The notes: generated from the letters alone by a model not told the origin. Positions 23,655 to 33,321 are shown, counted from the stretch's first letter. The stretch: 64,000 bases of DNA from Pectobacterium carotovorum (GCA_016415585.1 CP066552.1:1116001-1180000), one strand, 5' to 3'. Made by a program: numbers and translations.

Positions 23655-24614
23655 ATGAGTCTGAATTTTCTTGATTTTGAGCAGCCGATTGCAGAGTTGG
23701 AAGCGAAAATTGACTCGCTGACCTCAGTCAGCCGTCAAGACGAAAAATTAGATATTAATCTGGACGAAGAAGTCCAGCGCCTGCGTGAGAAAAGCGTTGA
23801 ATTGACGCGCAAAATCTTCGCCGATTTGGGTGCCTGGCAGGTTGCGCAATTAGCGCGCCATCCGCAACGTCCTTATACGCTTGATTACATTAAGCACATC
23901 TTTACCGACTTTGATGAACTGGCTGGCGATCGTGCCTATGCCGATGATAAAGCCATTGTCGGCGGGATTGCCCGTTTGGATGGGCGTCCGGTGATGATCA
24001 TTGGTCATCAGAAAGGACGTGAAACCAAAGAAAAGATTCGCCGTAATTTCGGCATGCCTGCACCGGAAGGCTATCGCAAAGCGCTGCGCCTGATGGAAAT
24101 GGCCGATCGCTTCAAGATGCCGATCATCACCTTCATCGACACGCCGGGCGCTTATCCGGGCGTTGGCGCAGAAGAACGCGGTCAGTCTGAGGCTATCGCG
24201 CGCAACCTGCGTGAAATGTCGACGCTGCGTGTGCCAATCATCTGTACCGTTATCGGCGAGGGTGGTTCCGGTGGTGCGTTGGCTATCGGCGTGGGTGACA
24301 AGGTCAACATGCTGCAGTACAGCACCTACTCGGTTATTTCACCGGAAGGCTGTGCGTCTATCCTGTGGAAGAGTGCAGATAAAGCGCCGCTGGCGGCGGA
24401 AGCTATGGGCATCATTGCGCCGCGCCTGAAAGAGCTGAAACTGATCGATACCGTGATCCCTGAGCCGTTGGGTTCGGCGCACCGTAACGTTCCAGCGATG
24501 GCAGAGTCTCTGAAAGCACAGCTGCTGGCCGACCTGCTCGACCTCGACGGCCTGACAGAAGAAGAGCTGTTGAACCGCCGTTATCAGCGTTTGATGAATT
24601 ATGGTTACTGTTAA
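23655..24614 (+). CDS. accA: Acetyl-CoA carboxylase carboxyltransferase subunit alpha
   Basis: With AccD forms the carboxyltransferase that moves CO2 from biotin to acetyl-CoA, the first step of fatty acid synthesis. The 319-residue protein (E. coli 319) begins [20 protein letters not shown] and shows the crotonase-like core with [18 protein letters not shown] and the oxyanion-hole [14 protein letters not shown] glycines. It lies 12 bases after dnaE and is followed by two hairpins, the second a terminator. Confidence 0.98.
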   Translation: MSLNFLDFEQPIAELEAKIDSLTSVSRQDEKLDINLDEEVQRLREKSVELTRKIFADLGAWQVAQLARHPQRPYTLDYIKHIFTDFDELAGDRAYADDKAIVGGIARLDGRPVMIIGHQKGRETKEKIRRNFGMPAPEGYRKALRLMEMADRFKMPIITFIDTPGAYPGVGAEERGQSEAIARNLREMSTLRVPIICTVIGEGGSGGALAIGVGDKVNMLQYSTYSVISPEGCASILWKSADKAPLAAEAMGIIAPRLKELKLIDTVIPEPLGSAHRNVPAMAESLKAQLLADLLDLDGLTEEELLNRRYQRLMNYGYC

Positions 24615-24645
24615 GTACAGTGGCTATTGCTGATAAGGTGATTGT

Positions 24646-24668
24646 CTGATTGATGTATTATCAATCAG
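24646..24668 (+). repeat. Perfect inverted repeat downstream of accA
   Basis: Nine-base arms CTGATTGAT / ATCAATCAG (24646-24654 and 24660-24668) with a 5-base loop and no T run. It sits 31 bases after the accA stop and just before the true terminator, so it may protect the mRNA 3' end or be a protein site. Confidence 0.7.
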
Positions 24669-24688
24669 GTGATTCTGGCGTTACTCTG

Positions 24689-24722
24689 AAAATCCGTTGT
24701 CAGAAATGACAGCGGATTTTTT
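24689..24722 (+). terminator. Rho-independent terminator after accA
   Basis: Thirteen-base stem AAAATCCGTTGTC / GACAGCGGATTTT (24689-24701 and 24708-24720, one G-U pair) with a 6-base loop and flanking A and T runs. It closes the dnaE-accA direction and ends about 20 bases before yaeR. Confidence 0.92.
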
Positions 24723-24740
24723 GCTATGAGGGTTTGAAGC

Positions 24741-25130
24741 ATGCTGAAGCTGCTCGATGTCCATCACATTGCGGTTATTGCCTCTGACTATGAACGCAGC
24801 AAGGCGTTTTACTGTGATGTGCTGGGGTTTACGTTGAATAACGAGGTTTACCGTGAAGCGCGGCAGTCGTGGAAAGGAGATCTCTCGCTGAATGGGCGCT
24901 ATACCATTGAGCTCTTTTCTTTCCCCCATCCACCTGCGCGCGTGAGCCGTCCGGAAGCCTGTGGACTACGCCATCTGGCTTTTGCGGTGGCTGACATTGA
25001 ACAAGCTGTCGCCTCGCTGGAACAGGCTGGCGTTATCTGTGAACCCGTACGGATCGATCCTGAAACGCAACAGCGCTTCACCTTTTTCTCCGATCCTGAC
25101 GGCTTGCCTTTAGAACTGTATGAGATCTGA
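24741..25130 (+). CDS. yaeR: VOC family metalloprotein YaeR (glyoxalase-like)
   Basis: The 129-residue protein is a single-chain vicinal oxygen chelate protein similar in length and motifs to E. coli YaeR (GloA2). It starts VHHIAVIASDY, contains the AFYCDVLGF and CGLRHLAFAV strands and ends in the metal-ligand motif DPDGLPLELYE. Conserved histidines (HH near residue 8, His in LRHLAF) and the C-terminal Glu are the likely metal ligands. A glyoxalase I-like role is suggested by the family but not proven. It overlaps tilS by 11 bases, as its neighbour in E. coli does closely. Confidence 0.93.
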   Translation: MLKLLDVHHIAVIASDYERSKAFYCDVLGFTLNNEVYREARQSWKGDLSLNGRYTIELFSFPHPPARVSRPEACGLRHLAFAVADIEQAVASLEQAGVICEPVRIDPETQQRFTFFSDPDGLPLELYEI

Positions 25131-26460
25131 TACCGTGGATTGCACCGAACCTGATGATGGATTACTCCAGACGATCGTGACGCAAACGGCCGGATGCGAG
25201 TCGATCCTGCTGGCCTACAGCGGCGGTCTGGACTCTAGCGTGCTCTTGCATTTGCTGGTGGTCCTGCGTCAGCGTTCTGGGCTACCCATTCGTGCGGCTT
25301 ATATTCATCATGGTTTAAATCCGCTGGCCGATAGCTGGGCTGAACATTGTTGTCGGCAGTGTGAACGCTGGCAGGTGCCGTTTGCCTCGCTGCTGGTGAA
25401 GGTTGAGGCGCAGAACGGCGGTATCGAAGCCGCTGCCCGAACGGCGCGTTATCAGGCTTTGCAAGCGCATCTGCAAGAGGGCGAAGCCTTGCTGACGGCG
25501 CAACATCTGGATGACCAAAGCGAAACCTTTTTACTGGCGCTTAAACGCGGCAGCGGGCCTGCCGGGTTATCTGCGATGGCGGCTCAAAGTATGCTGGGTC
25601 ATCATCGTCTTGTGCGCCCGCTGTTAGGTATTTCTCGCCTCCAATTGGAAGCGTACGCACAGCGGCAGCAGCTTGGCTGGATCGAAGATGACAGTAATCA
25701 GGACGAGCGTTTCGACCGTAATTTTCTACGTCGCCAGATCTTACCGCGATTGACGCAGCGCTGGCCGCATTTCCCCTCTGCTGTGGCACGTAGCGCCCAG
25801 CTTTGTGCCGAACAGGAACAACTGCTCGATGAGCTGCTGGAGGAATCATTGCAGGCGCTATGTCAGCCGGATGGTGCGTTGAGCATTGACGGTCTGATAC
25901 CGCTGAGCCCGGTGCGTCGTTTTGCGCTACTGCGGCGCTGGCTGGCGCAGCAAGGATCAACGATGCCTGCGCGTGAACAGCTACAACGGCTCTGGGATGA
26001 GGTTGCGACAAGCCGTCAGGATGCGGAGCCGGTATTGCAACTGAATCAGATGCAGGTCCGCCGTTTTCGTCAGTATCTCTATCTGCTGCCGCTGATGCCG
26101 TCACTCAAAGACCGCATTATCCCGTGGCAATCGCCGTCATGCCCGTTGTCGCTACCTGATAATCTGGGCACGCTGTCGCTGGCCGATAGCGGTGTGGCGA
26201 TTCGTGCACCGGAAAACGGTGAGTCGGTGAGTATTCGCTTTTCGACCAGTGGAACCGTGCATATTGTTGGCAGAGCCCACGGACGGCAAATCAAAAAGCT
26301 CTGGCAGGAACTGAATGTTCCGCCCTGGTGGCGTGACCGTACACCGCTGGTGTTTTACAACGAGCAACTGATTGCGGCGGTGGGGCGATTTGTCACGCGA
26401 GAAGGGCAGGCGAAAGAGAACCAGCCGATATGGCACATGATTTGGGAAAAGAAAGACTGA
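25120..26460 (+). CDS. tilS: tRNA(Ile)-lysidine synthase
   Basis: Attaches lysine to C34 of the tRNA-Ile CAU anticodon using ATP, changing its codon from AUG to AUA; essential. The 446-residue protein has the N-type ATP pyrophosphatase P-loop SGGLDSS at residues 34-40, the YIHHGLNP motif, the GIEAAARTARY segment and the HLDDQSETFLL motif, followed by the TilS-specific central and C-terminal domains. Length is close to E. coli (432). The start lies inside the end of yaeR in another frame, suggesting translational coupling. Confidence 0.96.
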   Translation: MRSDTVDCTEPDDGLLQTIVTQTAGCESILLAYSGGLDSSVLLHLLVVLRQRSGLPIRAAYIHHGLNPLADSWAEHCCRQCERWQVPFASLLVKVEAQNGGIEAAARTARYQALQAHLQEGEALLTAQHLDDQSETFLLALKRGSGPAGLSAMAAQSMLGHHRLVRPLLGISRLQLEAYAQRQQLGWIEDDSNQDERFDRNFLRRQILPRLTQRWPHFPSAVARSAQLCAEQEQLLDELLEESLQALCQPDGALSIDGLIPLSPVRRFALLRRWLAQQGSTMPAREQLQRLWDEVATSRQDAEPVLQLNQMQVRRFRQYLYLLPLMPSLKDRIIPWQSPSCPLSLPDNLGTLSLADSGVAIRAPENGESVSIRFSTSGTVHIVGRAHGRQIKKLWQELNVPPWWRDRTPLVFYNEQLIAAVGRFVTREGQAKENQPIWHMIWEKKD

Positions 26461-26491
26461 GGGAAAAGCTGAAGTTGGCAGGCCCAAAATA

Positions 26492-26519
26492 AAAACGGAC
26501 AACCTGCGTTGTCCGTTTT
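26492..26519. terminator. Bidirectional terminator between tilS and rof
   Basis: Perfect 12-bp stem AAAACGGACAAC / GTTGTCCGTTTT (26492-26503 and 26508-26519) with a 4-base loop. The T tract is better on the minus strand (for rof), but the hairpin can stop transcription from both converging sides. Confidence 0.9.
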
Positions 26520-26565
26520 GGAAGCATTTGTTCAGCGTTTGCCGCTGAATGAAAGGAGAAGTCTG

Positions 26566-26826
26566 TCAGGATTCGCTGACGACGACCTTCCCGATTTCAG
26601 GATGACTGAAACTGACGATATGGTCGAGACGCAGCTCGCGCGTTGTGCCTGAGGCTTCAATCACCAGATATTCGACCTGCTTACGTGAGATCATATCATT
26701 GGCTTTACCGGTCACAACTTCACCATTGCGTAGTTCCAGCGTCAGCGTCAAATTCTGCTGACAAGTGGCTTCCAGGCTATCGTAATCATCACAGTTGATG
26801 GGTTGATATTCATTACTCATTGACAT
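26566..26826 (-). CDS. rof: Rho-binding antiterminator Rof (YaeO)
   Basis: Small protein that binds Rho and inhibits Rho-dependent termination. The 86-residue reading from the ATG at 26826 ([16 protein letters not shown]) aligns with E. coli YaeO; starts at 26832 (GTG) or 26820 (ATG) are possible. The conserved acidic N-terminal motif PINCDDYD and the Sm-like barrel ending [15 protein letters not shown] are clear. Its start overlaps the end of yaeP by 14 bases, so translation of the pair is probably coupled. Confidence 0.95.
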   Translation of the reverse strand: MSMSNEYQPINCDDYDSLEATCQQNLTLTLELRNGEVVTGKANDMISRKQVEYLVIEASGTTRELRLDHIVSFSHPEIGKVVVSES

Positions 26827-27013
26827 AATCACTCACCAATAAGTTAGCGGCGGCAAAAGCGGCCTGTTCCCTGACGGAGGATGGCAACGCATCATTCGCG
26901 GCAATGCCATCCAGGGTTTTCAAAACACAACCCAGCGAATCGGGTATATAGCCCAGATCGCCACTGGCGATCTCTGCGTATAAGCGACGTACTAATTCAC
27001 AGTATTCTTGCAC
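26813..27013 (-). CDS. yaeP: YaeP family protein
   Basis: Conserved 66-residue enterobacterial protein (UPF0253) of unknown function, always encoded with rof. The start is GTG at 27013, placed 7 bases after a near-perfect AGGGAGG ribosome binding site, and gives the same length as E. coli YaeP (66). A longer reading from 27052 adds 13 residues upstream of that site and is rejected. The conserved [11 protein letters not shown] and [11 protein letters not shown] segments are present. First gene of the yaeP-rof pair, divergent from yaeQ. Confidence 0.93.
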   Translation of the reverse strand: MQEYCELVRRLYAEIASGDLGYIPDSLGCVLKTLDGIAANDALPSSVREQAAFAAANLLVSDYVNE

Positions 27014-27253
27014 TATATCCTCCCTTGAAAGCTTAGCTCGGTAGATATTCATGCATCATCACTAGCTGTGGTGCGCGATGTTGTAAGCCTACGAAGATAA
27101 ACTCTATTTATCAAACCGACTATAGCATAGGCACTAACAGGATATCAGTAGTCCTTAGAGGCCTAATCTATCGGTTACGTGGCAGATATCACCTTTACTG
27201 TGAGGATGGCGCTAACTCAAGTAAACTAGGAGGGAATAAATACGAGGTCACTG

Positions 27254-27808
27254 ATGGCATTAAAAGCAACGGTTTACAAAGCAGCAATCAATATTGCCGA
27301 TATGGATCGGAATTTTTTTCACGACGTGAACCTGACGATAGCGCAGCATCCGTCTGAAACTGAGCAGCGTATGATGCTGCGGCTTTTAGCGTGGATCTGC
27401 CATGCTGATGAAAACCTGCGCTTTACCAAAGGACTCAGCGCAGATGACGAGCCGGAAATCTGGCGACGTAACGATACGATGGAGCTGGAACTGTGGATTG
27501 AGCTAGGTCTGCCGGATGAAAAACGGCTCAAGAAAGCCTGCAATCAGTCGCGTTCCGTCGTGTTGTATGCCTATAGCGAGCGTGCGGCACAGGTTTGGTG
27601 GAGCGCAATATCGGGCAAGGTTTCTGGGTACAAGAACCTGGCTATCCGCTTTTTGGATGATAATCAGCTGGCTCAGCTTGCCGGACTGGTTCAACGCACC
27701 ATGGCATTGCAGGCAACGATACAGGAAGGCACGATCTGGTTGTCTGACGATAAGAATAGTCTGGAAATAGCATTTTCTGAGTGGAAAATTCCTCAGACTC
27801 AGGGATGA
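27254..27808 (+). CDS. yaeQ: YaeQ family protein
   Basis: The 184-residue protein matches the YaeQ family: [20 protein letters not shown] start, [16 protein letters not shown], the DDEPEIW acidic stretch, [12 protein letters not shown] and the C-terminal [13 protein letters not shown]. The fold is a PD-(D/E)XK nuclease-like one; the E. coli gene was found as a suppressor linked to RfaH, but the biochemical role is unsettled. It is preceded by a GGAGGG-type site. In E. coli arfB follows; here nlpE follows directly after 70 bases. Confidence 0.95.
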   Translation: MALKATVYKAAINIADMDRNFFHDVNLTIAQHPSETEQRMMLRLLAWICHADENLRFTKGLSADDEPEIWRRNDTMELELWIELGLPDEKRLKKACNQSRSVVLYAYSERAAQVWWSAISGKVSGYKNLAIRFLDDNQLAQLAGLVQRTMALQATIQEGTIWLSDDKNSLEIAFSEWKIPQTQG

Positions 27809-27878
27809 TAACGGATTGGATATATTCCAGATCGTTGAGTAAGAACGATAAAAACAGGGCAGAGACGGCAGGAAAATA

Positions 27879-28577
27879 ATGATGAAAAAACTGGCTATCG
27901 GTGTGCTGTTGATTGCAGGGGTTTCTGGGTTGATTGGGTGTCATACCCGTTCACAAGTTCAGGAAGAACCCCTTAAACCAATGGCGCAAAGTTATCGTGG
28001 CGTTTTACCCTGTGCGGATTGCGGAGGGATTGATACGTCACTGTTTTTGGAAAAAGACGGGACTTTTGTTCTGCGTGAACAGTATCAAACGACGCGAGAG
28101 GGCGACAACACGTTTGCTTCCTATGGACAATGGCGGCGTACCGCAGACAAGCTGGTGCTGACAGATAGCGCGGGCGAAAAACGTTACTTCCGCCCGGTTG
28201 ATAACTCCCTTGAAATGCTGGATCAACAAGGCTTGCCCATCAATTCTTCTCTCCCTCGCCAACTGACGGCAACCGAGCAGGCATTGCCGGATACGCCGAT
28301 GTCGATGAAAGGCATGTACCGCTATCTGGCGGATGCTGCGACCTTCTCTGACTGCGCGACAGGGAAAACGTTTGTGGTAGCGAGTAATGCCGTGCTTGAA
28401 AGACTGTATCTTCGTACTACGGCGTCGGGAGGTGAACCGGTACTGGTTTCCTTTACCGCGCATTTTGCCGTGATTCCATCAATGGAAGAAGGGCAGATGG
28501 TGAAAGCGGTGGTCCCTAACAGCAGCGATAAAGCACGTATGAACGCGCGGGCAAACTGCGATACGCAGATAGATTGA
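27879..28577 (+). CDS. nlpE: Outer membrane lipoprotein NlpE (CutF)
   Basis: Envelope stress lipoprotein that senses surface attachment, lipoprotein trafficking and disulfide problems and activates the Cpx pathway. The 232-residue precursor (E. coli 236) has a lipoprotein signal with lipobox LIGC (Cys21), the N-terminal CPX-type motif PCADCGGID with its Cys pair, and a second cysteine pair in the C-terminal domain (Cys in SDCATG and in ANCDTQ). It is convergent with mutS, and a bidirectional terminator lies between them. Confidence 0.95.
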   Translation: MMKKLAIGVLLIAGVSGLIGCHTRSQVQEEPLKPMAQSYRGVLPCADCGGIDTSLFLEKDGTFVLREQYQTTREGDNTFASYGQWRRTADKLVLTDSAGEKRYFRPVDNSLEMLDQQGLPINSSLPRQLTATEQALPDTPMSMKGMYRYLADAATFSDCATGKTFVVASNAVLERLYLRTTASGGEPVLVSFTAHFAVIPSMEEGQMVKAVVPNSSDKARMNARANCDTQID

Positions 28578-28592
28578 TACAGCGTTAAAAAG

Positions 28593-28621
28593 AAAAGGCA
28601 CTGATTTTCAGTGCCTTTTTT
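28593..28621. terminator. Bidirectional terminator between nlpE and mutS
   Basis: Twelve-base stem AAAAGGCACTGA / TCAGTGCCTTTT (28593-28604 and 28608-28619) with a 3-base loop and A and T runs on both sides, lying between two converging genes. Confidence 0.92.
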
Positions 28622-28638
28622 GTATCTATCATTACACG

Positions 28639-31203
28639 TTAGAGCATTTTCTTTAGCTGATACAGCCAGTCCAGTGCCTGACGTGGCGTGAGTGCATCAG
28701 GATCGATGGCTTCCAGCGCTTCAATCGCCGGTGACGGCTCATCATTGCTCAGCAGCGCCAGCTGCGCGCCGTCAATATGACTGGATGACGCATTATTCGA
28801 TAACGTTTCCAGCTCTTTCAGTTTCTGGCGTGCGCGCTTAATCACTTCTTTCGGGACACCAGCTAGTGCGGCGACGGCAAGGCCATAACTTTTGCTGGCT
28901 GCGCCATCTTGTACGCTGTGCATGAAGGCGATGGTATCGCCGTGTTCGCGTGCATCTAAATGGACATTCACCACCCCTTCCATTTTTTCTGGCAGGGTAG
29001 TCAGTTCAAAGTAGTGCGTTGCAAACAGCGTCATCGCTTTGATGCGGTTCGCCAGATTCTCGGCGCAGGCCCATGCCAGCGACAGGCCGTCGTAGGTTGA
29101 GGTTCCGCGGCCGATTTCGTCCATCAGTACCAGACTGTTTTCCGTGGCGTTGTGCAGGATATTCGCCGTTTCCGTCATTTCTACCATGAAGGTAGAGCGG
29201 CCAGAGGCCAGATCGTCTGCGGCACCCACACGAGTGAAAATACGGTCGACGGGGCCAATGACAGCCTGATCCGCAGGCACAAAGCAGCCGATATGCGCCA
29301 TCAGCACAATCAGTGCGGCCTGACGCATATAAGTACTTTTACCACCCATATTGGGGCCGGTGATAATCAGCATGCGACGCTGTGGCGCCAGTGACAGAGG
29401 GTTAGAGATAAACGGTTCACGAAGCACCTGTTCGACGACAGGGTGACGACCGCCTGTGATTTTGATGCCAGGCTGATCACTCAGCGTCGGGCAGACGTAA
29501 TTCAGCGTATCGGCGCGTTCGGCCAGATTCGTCAGAACATCCAGTTCGGCCAACGCGGCTGCACTTTGCTGAAGCTCGGCTAGATGAGGCAGCAGCAGAT
29601 CGAAGAGCTCATCGTAGAGCGCTTTTTCCAGCGCCAGCGCTTTGCCCTTCGAGGTCAGGACCTTGTCCTCGTACTCTTTTAGCTCGGGAATGATATAGCG
29701 TTCGGCATTTTTTAGCGTCTGGCGGCGCACATAATGAATCGGCACCAGATGGCTTTGACCACGGCTGACCTGAATGTAATAACCGTGCACGCCGTTGAAG
29801 CCGACTTTCAGCGTATCAAGCCCCAGCTTTTCACGTTCACGAATTTCCAGACGATCCAGATAATCGCTGGCACCGTCAGCCAGCGCGCGCCATTCATCCA
29901 GCTCTGCATGGTAGCCCGGTGCGATAACACCGCCGTCACGTACCAGCACGGGCGGTGCTTCGACAACCGCGCGTTCCAATAAATCACGTAGCTCATCAAA
30001 TTGCCCAATCAGGCTGACCAGACGACGCACGGAATCGGTATCCAGCGGCGCAAGTTGTTCACGAATATCGGGAAACTGCTGGAACGCATGGCGCATACGT
30101 GCCAGATCGCGTGGGCGTGCCGTGCGCAACGCGAGCCGCGCCAGAATACGCTCCAGATCGCCGACCTGTCGCAGAGAGGGCTGTAGATCGGGCGTAATGT
30201 CCTGCAACGCGCTGATAGCCTGCTGGCGCTGTTTGAGCGCCTCAATATCGCGGCTGGGCATATGAATCCAGCGCTTCAGCATTCGGCTGCCCATTGCCGT
30301 CACAGTGCAGTCCAGCACAGCGGCCAGCGTATTTTCCACCCCGCCGGACAGATTCTGCGTTAGTTCAAGGTTACGGCGGGTGGCTGCATCCATGATGATG
30401 CCGTCTTGCTGGCGTTCCATCGTAATGCCGCGAATATGCGGCAGCGAGGTGCGCTGGGTGTCTTTCGCGTATTGCAGCAGGCATCCGGCTGCCCGTAGCG
30501 CAAGCTTCGCCTGCTCTACGCCAAAGCCGGTCAAATCGCGGGTACCAAATTGCAGATTGAGCTGCTGGCGTGCCGTATCAGGTTCAAATTCCCACAGCGG
30601 ACGGCGGCGAAGCCCATGACGAGTTTCTATCAAATCCATGGACTCAAAGGATTCGGGGTAGAGTAATTCCGCTGGGTTAGTGCGCTGCAGTTCGGCCGCC
30701 ATGGTTTCACGATCGGCGGGTTCACTGACACGAAAGCGCCCAGAACTGATGTCCAGAGTGGCATAACCGAATCCCCGTCCGTCCTGCCAGATCGCTGCCA
30801 GCAGGTTATCCTGCTTTTCCTGCAATAGCGCTTCGTCGCTGATGGTTCCTGGCGTGACGATACGTACAACTTTGCGTTCTACCGGACCTTTGCTGGTGGC
30901 TGGATCGCCAATCTGTTCGCAGATAGCGACGGATTCACCCATTTGCACCAATCTGGCAAGGTAGTTTTCAACGGCATGGTGAGGAACGCCAGCCATCGGT
31001 ATCGGTTCACCAGCGGAGGCACCGCGCTTCGTCAGCGAAATATCCAGCAGTTGGGAAGCCCGCTTGGCATCGTCATAGAACAGCTCGTAAAAATCGCCCA
31101 TGCGGTAAAACAGCAGGATTTCCGGATGTTCAGCCTTTAACCTAAAGTACTGCTGCATCATTGGTGTGTGGGCAATGAAATCCTTGTCGGTAGAATCTTT
31201 CAT
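28639..31203 (-). CDS. mutS: DNA mismatch repair protein MutS
   Basis: Recognises mismatches and starts methyl-directed repair. The 854-residue protein (E. coli 853) begins [19 protein letters not shown]. It has the mismatch-reading [11 protein letters not shown] motif (Phe and Glu of the GxFxE type), the connector, core and clamp domains, the C-terminal ATPase with Walker [12 protein letters not shown], the [12 protein letters not shown]alker B region and a C-terminal tetramerisation tail. The frame is open 21 codons further upstream, but that part is not conserved. It is the last core gene before the AT-rich accessory DNA. Confidence 0.97.
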   Translation of the reverse strand: MKDSTDKDFIAHTPMMQQYFRLKAEHPEILLFYRMGDFYELFYDDAKRASQLLDISLTKRGASAGEPIPMAGVPHHAVENYLARLVQMGESVAICEQIGDPATSKGPVERKVVRIVTPGTISDEALLQEKQDNLLAAIWQDGRGFGYATLDISSGRFRVSEPADRETMAAELQRTNPAELLYPESFESMDLIETRHGLRRRPLWEFEPDTARQQLNLQFGTRDLTGFGVEQAKLALRAAGCLLQYAKDTQRTSLPHIRGITMERQQDGIIMDAATRRNLELTQNLSGGVENTLAAVLDCTVTAMGSRMLKRWIHMPSRDIEALKQRQQAISALQDITPDLQPSLRQVGDLERILARLALRTARPRDLARMRHAFQQFPDIREQLAPLDTDSVRRLVSLIGQFDELRDLLERAVVEAPPVLVRDGGVIAPGYHAELDEWRALADGASDYLDRLEIREREKLGLDTLKVGFNGVHGYYIQVSRGQSHLVPIHYVRRQTLKNAERYIIPELKEYEDKVLTSKGKALALEKALYDELFDLLLPHLAELQQSAAALAELDVLTNLAERADTLNYVCPTLSDQPGIKITGGRHPVVEQVLREPFISNPLSLAPQRRMLIITGPNMGGKSTYMRQAALIVLMAHIGCFVPADQAVIGPVDRIFTRVGAADDLASGRSTFMVEMTETANILHNATENSLVLMDEIGRGTSTYDGLSLAWACAENLANRIKAMTLFATHYFELTTLPEKMEGVVNVHLDAREHGDTIAFMHSVQDGAASKSYGLAVAALAGVPKEVIKRARQKLKELETLSNNASSSHIDGAQLALLSNDEPSPAIEALEAIDPDALTPRQALDWLYQLKKML

Positions 31204-31768
31204 ATTGATTTTACTCAGTCTTAACGCTTTTGTTCGTTCAGGTGATGGCACTGGGTTTGATGGCAAACCTTACTGATGGCGCGTCACCTGAGCATTGAAA
31301 TGGAATGCCAGAAGTATACTGGCTGGCAGATGAAAAACATCACCCGCGAATGCGCTATCTTACCATTGATGGCTGCGATTTGACGTCATGGCGACGTTAC
31401 CAGACTGAGACAGGGATGCGTATCCGATTTTTCCACTATTGCTCGAACGCGCGAGGCGGCTCGCAAGTTTGCCTGGAAAAGGTATAGGGTCAATAAGATG
31501 AGGATTAAGTAAAATCGGGGAACAATCAATGTTATTGAACTTATAATGGGCGATATTTCTGCTTAATGCCGCTGTCAACCATAGGGTAAGATTGGAGTAG
31601 CAAAATAAGGTGTTAGTCTCGGCAATGGGTTCGAACAACTGGCTTGTCAGGAATTGAGAAAGCAACGGATTGAGCCGAAGGGCTGAAAGTTAGCTGATTA
31701 GCAGAACAGATAACCAAGGGAATGGTATTAATGGTTATCAATGTTCTTTAACGTCAAGGATGCGAAAT
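31204..31768. other. Intergenic region between mutS and the DUF4225-like gene
   Basis: About 560 bases without a credible gene. It contains the divergent upstream regions of mutS and the accessory gene at 31769. The mutS-proximal part resembles core DNA in composition and the distal part becomes AT-rich, so the junction of the acquired region probably lies here. I saw no direct repeat, integrase remnant or complete tRNA marking an insertion point. Confidence 0.5.
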
Positions 31769-32563
31769 ATGGACAACTACCTAAATAGAAATAGCGTTAA
31801 TAATCAATATTTTTTGGCTATGGCTCAGGCCGCCGCGTTTGATCTAATGAAAACGGCCAGAATTGTATCATCCCGCCATATTAACGATCTTTTTCTTAAA
31901 GCAAAATTTGAGGATGAAATTCGGCGTTTTTCTAATGGGAATCTGGACATTGTTAGAAATGCCAGTAGTTCATCAGAATGTCAGGTTGCGATTAATAACA
32001 TAAAGGAAGAATGTGCTAATATTGAAAAACAGGGAACAATGTTTTCTCTTGAAAAAGCCAAGGTATTTATTACCATCAACGTGGAGAAAAGAGAGAAGGA
32101 AATTGGTTATACAATAAATGCAATCGGTGTGATTGTTGGTGGTGCCCAGATTTTTTCTGGAGTGGGAATAGCTTATGCTGCGACTGGTTATTTAGGTCGA
32201 TTTATTGGGGCACATATTGCTCTAAATGGAGCAAGTTCACTTAGTGAGAATATTTTCCATCTTACTGGGCGTGAGGATTCAGTAGGATTTATGAAGTCTG
32301 GCTATATACGTACAGCAGAATTTTTGGGGTTCGATAAAAAATCAGGTTTGCTGGCTTACCATTCAGTCGATCTTGTTACCTCATTCTATGGTATTGTTAA
32401 ATTAACGCTGAAACCTGATGCTTGGCGGCTTTTTCGATATATTCCCAGCGATTATTATAGAAAAATAAATACGATGAGTAGAGCATCGTTGATGTTGAAG
32501 ATGGTCGGGGCTGGAAATAAGATACGTATAATGTCTGATATATACAAAGATGATTCTTTTTAA
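31769..32563 (+). CDS. DUF4225-like membrane-active protein, candidate T6SS effector
   Basis: The 264-residue protein has no signal peptide. A polar helical N-terminal half (residues 1-115) is followed by a glycine- and alanine-rich hydrophobic stretch (about 118-165, GVIVGGAQIFSGVGIAYAA then GYLGRFIGAHIALNGASSL) and a C-terminal part with LKPDAWRLFRYIPSDYY. This layout and the GAH, SLSEN and KPDxWRLFRY motifs resemble DUF4225, a family I associate with T6SS cargo in enterobacteria and pseudomonads. The ATG at 31769 follows an AAGGA site; an ATG three codons upstream lacks correct spacing. It converges on two small membrane protein genes and lies near an Hcp gene. A pore-forming toxin role is inference. 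Confidence 0.65.
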   Translation: MDNYLNRNSVNNQYFLAMAQAAAFDLMKTARIVSSRHINDLFLKAKFEDEIRRFSNGNLDIVRNASSSSECQVAINNIKEECANIEKQGTMFSLEKAKVFITINVEKREKEIGYTINAIGVIVGGAQIFSGVGIAYAATGYLGRFIGAHIALNGASSLSENIFHLTGREDSVGFMKSGYIRTAEFLGFDKKSGLLAYHSVDLVTSFYGIVKLTLKPDAWRLFRYIPSDYYRKINTMSRASLMLKMVGAGNKIRIMSDIYKDDSF

Positions 32564-32590
32564 TTTTATGGGCTGGATTAGCCCATTTTA
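32564..32590. terminator. Bidirectional terminator shared by the convergent accessory genes
   Basis: Perfect 7-bp dyad ATGGGCT / AGCCCAT (32568-32574 and 32580-32586) with a 5-base loop, TTTT on the right for the plus strand and an equal T tract on the left for the minus strand. The stem includes the stop codon of the minus-strand gene, so the two genes share one compact terminator. Confidence 0.75.
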
Positions 32591-32916
32591 CCCTTTCTCT
32601 TTAGGTAGGAGTAGGATTTATATGCTAATTTCATTGGGGTAATATAATAGACGAGAAAAACAAAAATAAGTGTGAATGAAAAATATACCGAGATGACAAT
32701 AATGTCATATTTTATAATCAGGGTTGTTATAAGTATAGTGATTAGAACGATACATAAAAAACATCCAGTGTGAAATCTGCTTTTTAACGTGTGTGTTAAC
32801 ATCAATAATGTCTCTTCACTATTTTCACCACGAGAGATTATTTTCCTCATGAAATTAACATCCCCCTGAGTGAAACCATTTTCTAAGAGCTCTTTTTCTA
32901 TCTCTTGGTCATTCAT
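32578..32916 (-). CDS. Small two-helix membrane protein, candidate immunity protein (copy 2)
   Basis: The 112-residue protein is a duplicate of the gene directly upstream. Residues 1-54 are nearly the same (43 of 54 identical, MNDQE then EKELLENGF), followed by two hydrophobic helices (about 51-69 and 74-92), a conserved PMKLAYKSY motif and a basic tail. The start lies inside the last codons of copy 1 (8-base overlap), so translation is probably coupled. I do not recognise a named family. Size, two membrane helices, duplication and position opposite a membrane-active effector candidate fit an inner-membrane immunity protein; that role is inferred. Confidence 0.6.
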   Translation of the reverse strand: MNDQEIEKELLENGFTQGDVNFMRKIISRGENSEETLLMLTHTLKSRFHTGCFLCIVLITILITTLIIKYDIIVISVYFSFTLIFVFLVYYITPMKLAYKSYSYLKRKGKMG

Positions 32917-33250
32917 ATTTCTTCGCCTTTATTAGTCTATATGATTTATACGCCAACTTCATTGGCCCTATGTGATAAACTAAAAAAAGAGAAAGCATCA
33001 TGACAAAAAAATAAACAAAGAATTCAACTGAATCAACCGGTGTATTAAAAATAAAATTAATGGTAAATGCAGAAATTATAACAATAAACAAAAAGCATCC
33101 ATTATAGAACCGTGCTCGTAATGTATGAGTCAGATTTTGTAGTGTCTCTTCACTATCCTCACCACGAGAGATTATTTTTCTCATGAAGTTAATATCTTTC
33201 TGAGAGAAACCATTCTCTAAAAGTTCTTTTTCCATTTCCTGATCATTCAT
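32909..33250 (-). CDS. Small two-helix membrane protein, candidate immunity protein (copy 1)
   Basis: The 113-residue protein has a charged N-terminal helical part (MNDQEMEKELLENGF), the conserved FMRKIISRGE segment, two hydrophobic helices (about 51-70 and 76-94) and a PMKLAYKSY motif before a basic end. It is the better spaced member of the tandem pair and lies 71 bases downstream of the Hcp-like gene on the same strand, so all three may form one transcript. The hydrophobic middle differs strongly from copy 2 while both ends are kept. Function is unknown; immunity is the working guess. Confidence 0.6.
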   Translation of the reverse strand: MNDQEMEKELLENGFSQKDINFMRKIISRGEDSEETLQNLTHTLRARFYNGCFLFIVIISAFTINFIFNTPVDSVEFFVYFFVMMLSLFLVYHIGPMKLAYKSYRLIKAKKYE

Positions 33251-33321
33251 TTTTTATCCCGATTTTATTGTGTTTGATAGGGCGTAGAGACATTTTAACA
33301 CTATCGCCCATCAATTATGTA

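Noticed and set aside
31305..31487. Open frame of 60 codons between mutS and the accessory gene
   Set aside because: No ribosome binding site and no family resemblance; it looks like a chance frame in non-coding DNA.
31627..31636. GGGTTCGAAC, resembling a tRNA T-loop and possible attachment site
   Set aside because: No acceptor stem, anticodon arm or CCA end can be built around it and no second copy was seen, so it is not a tRNA or a supported att site.
31681..31694. Possible sigma-54 site (GG-N10-GC) upstream of the DUF4225-like gene
   Set aside because: Only the GG and GC spacing fits; the surrounding bases depart from the consensus at several positions, unlike the strong site before hcp.
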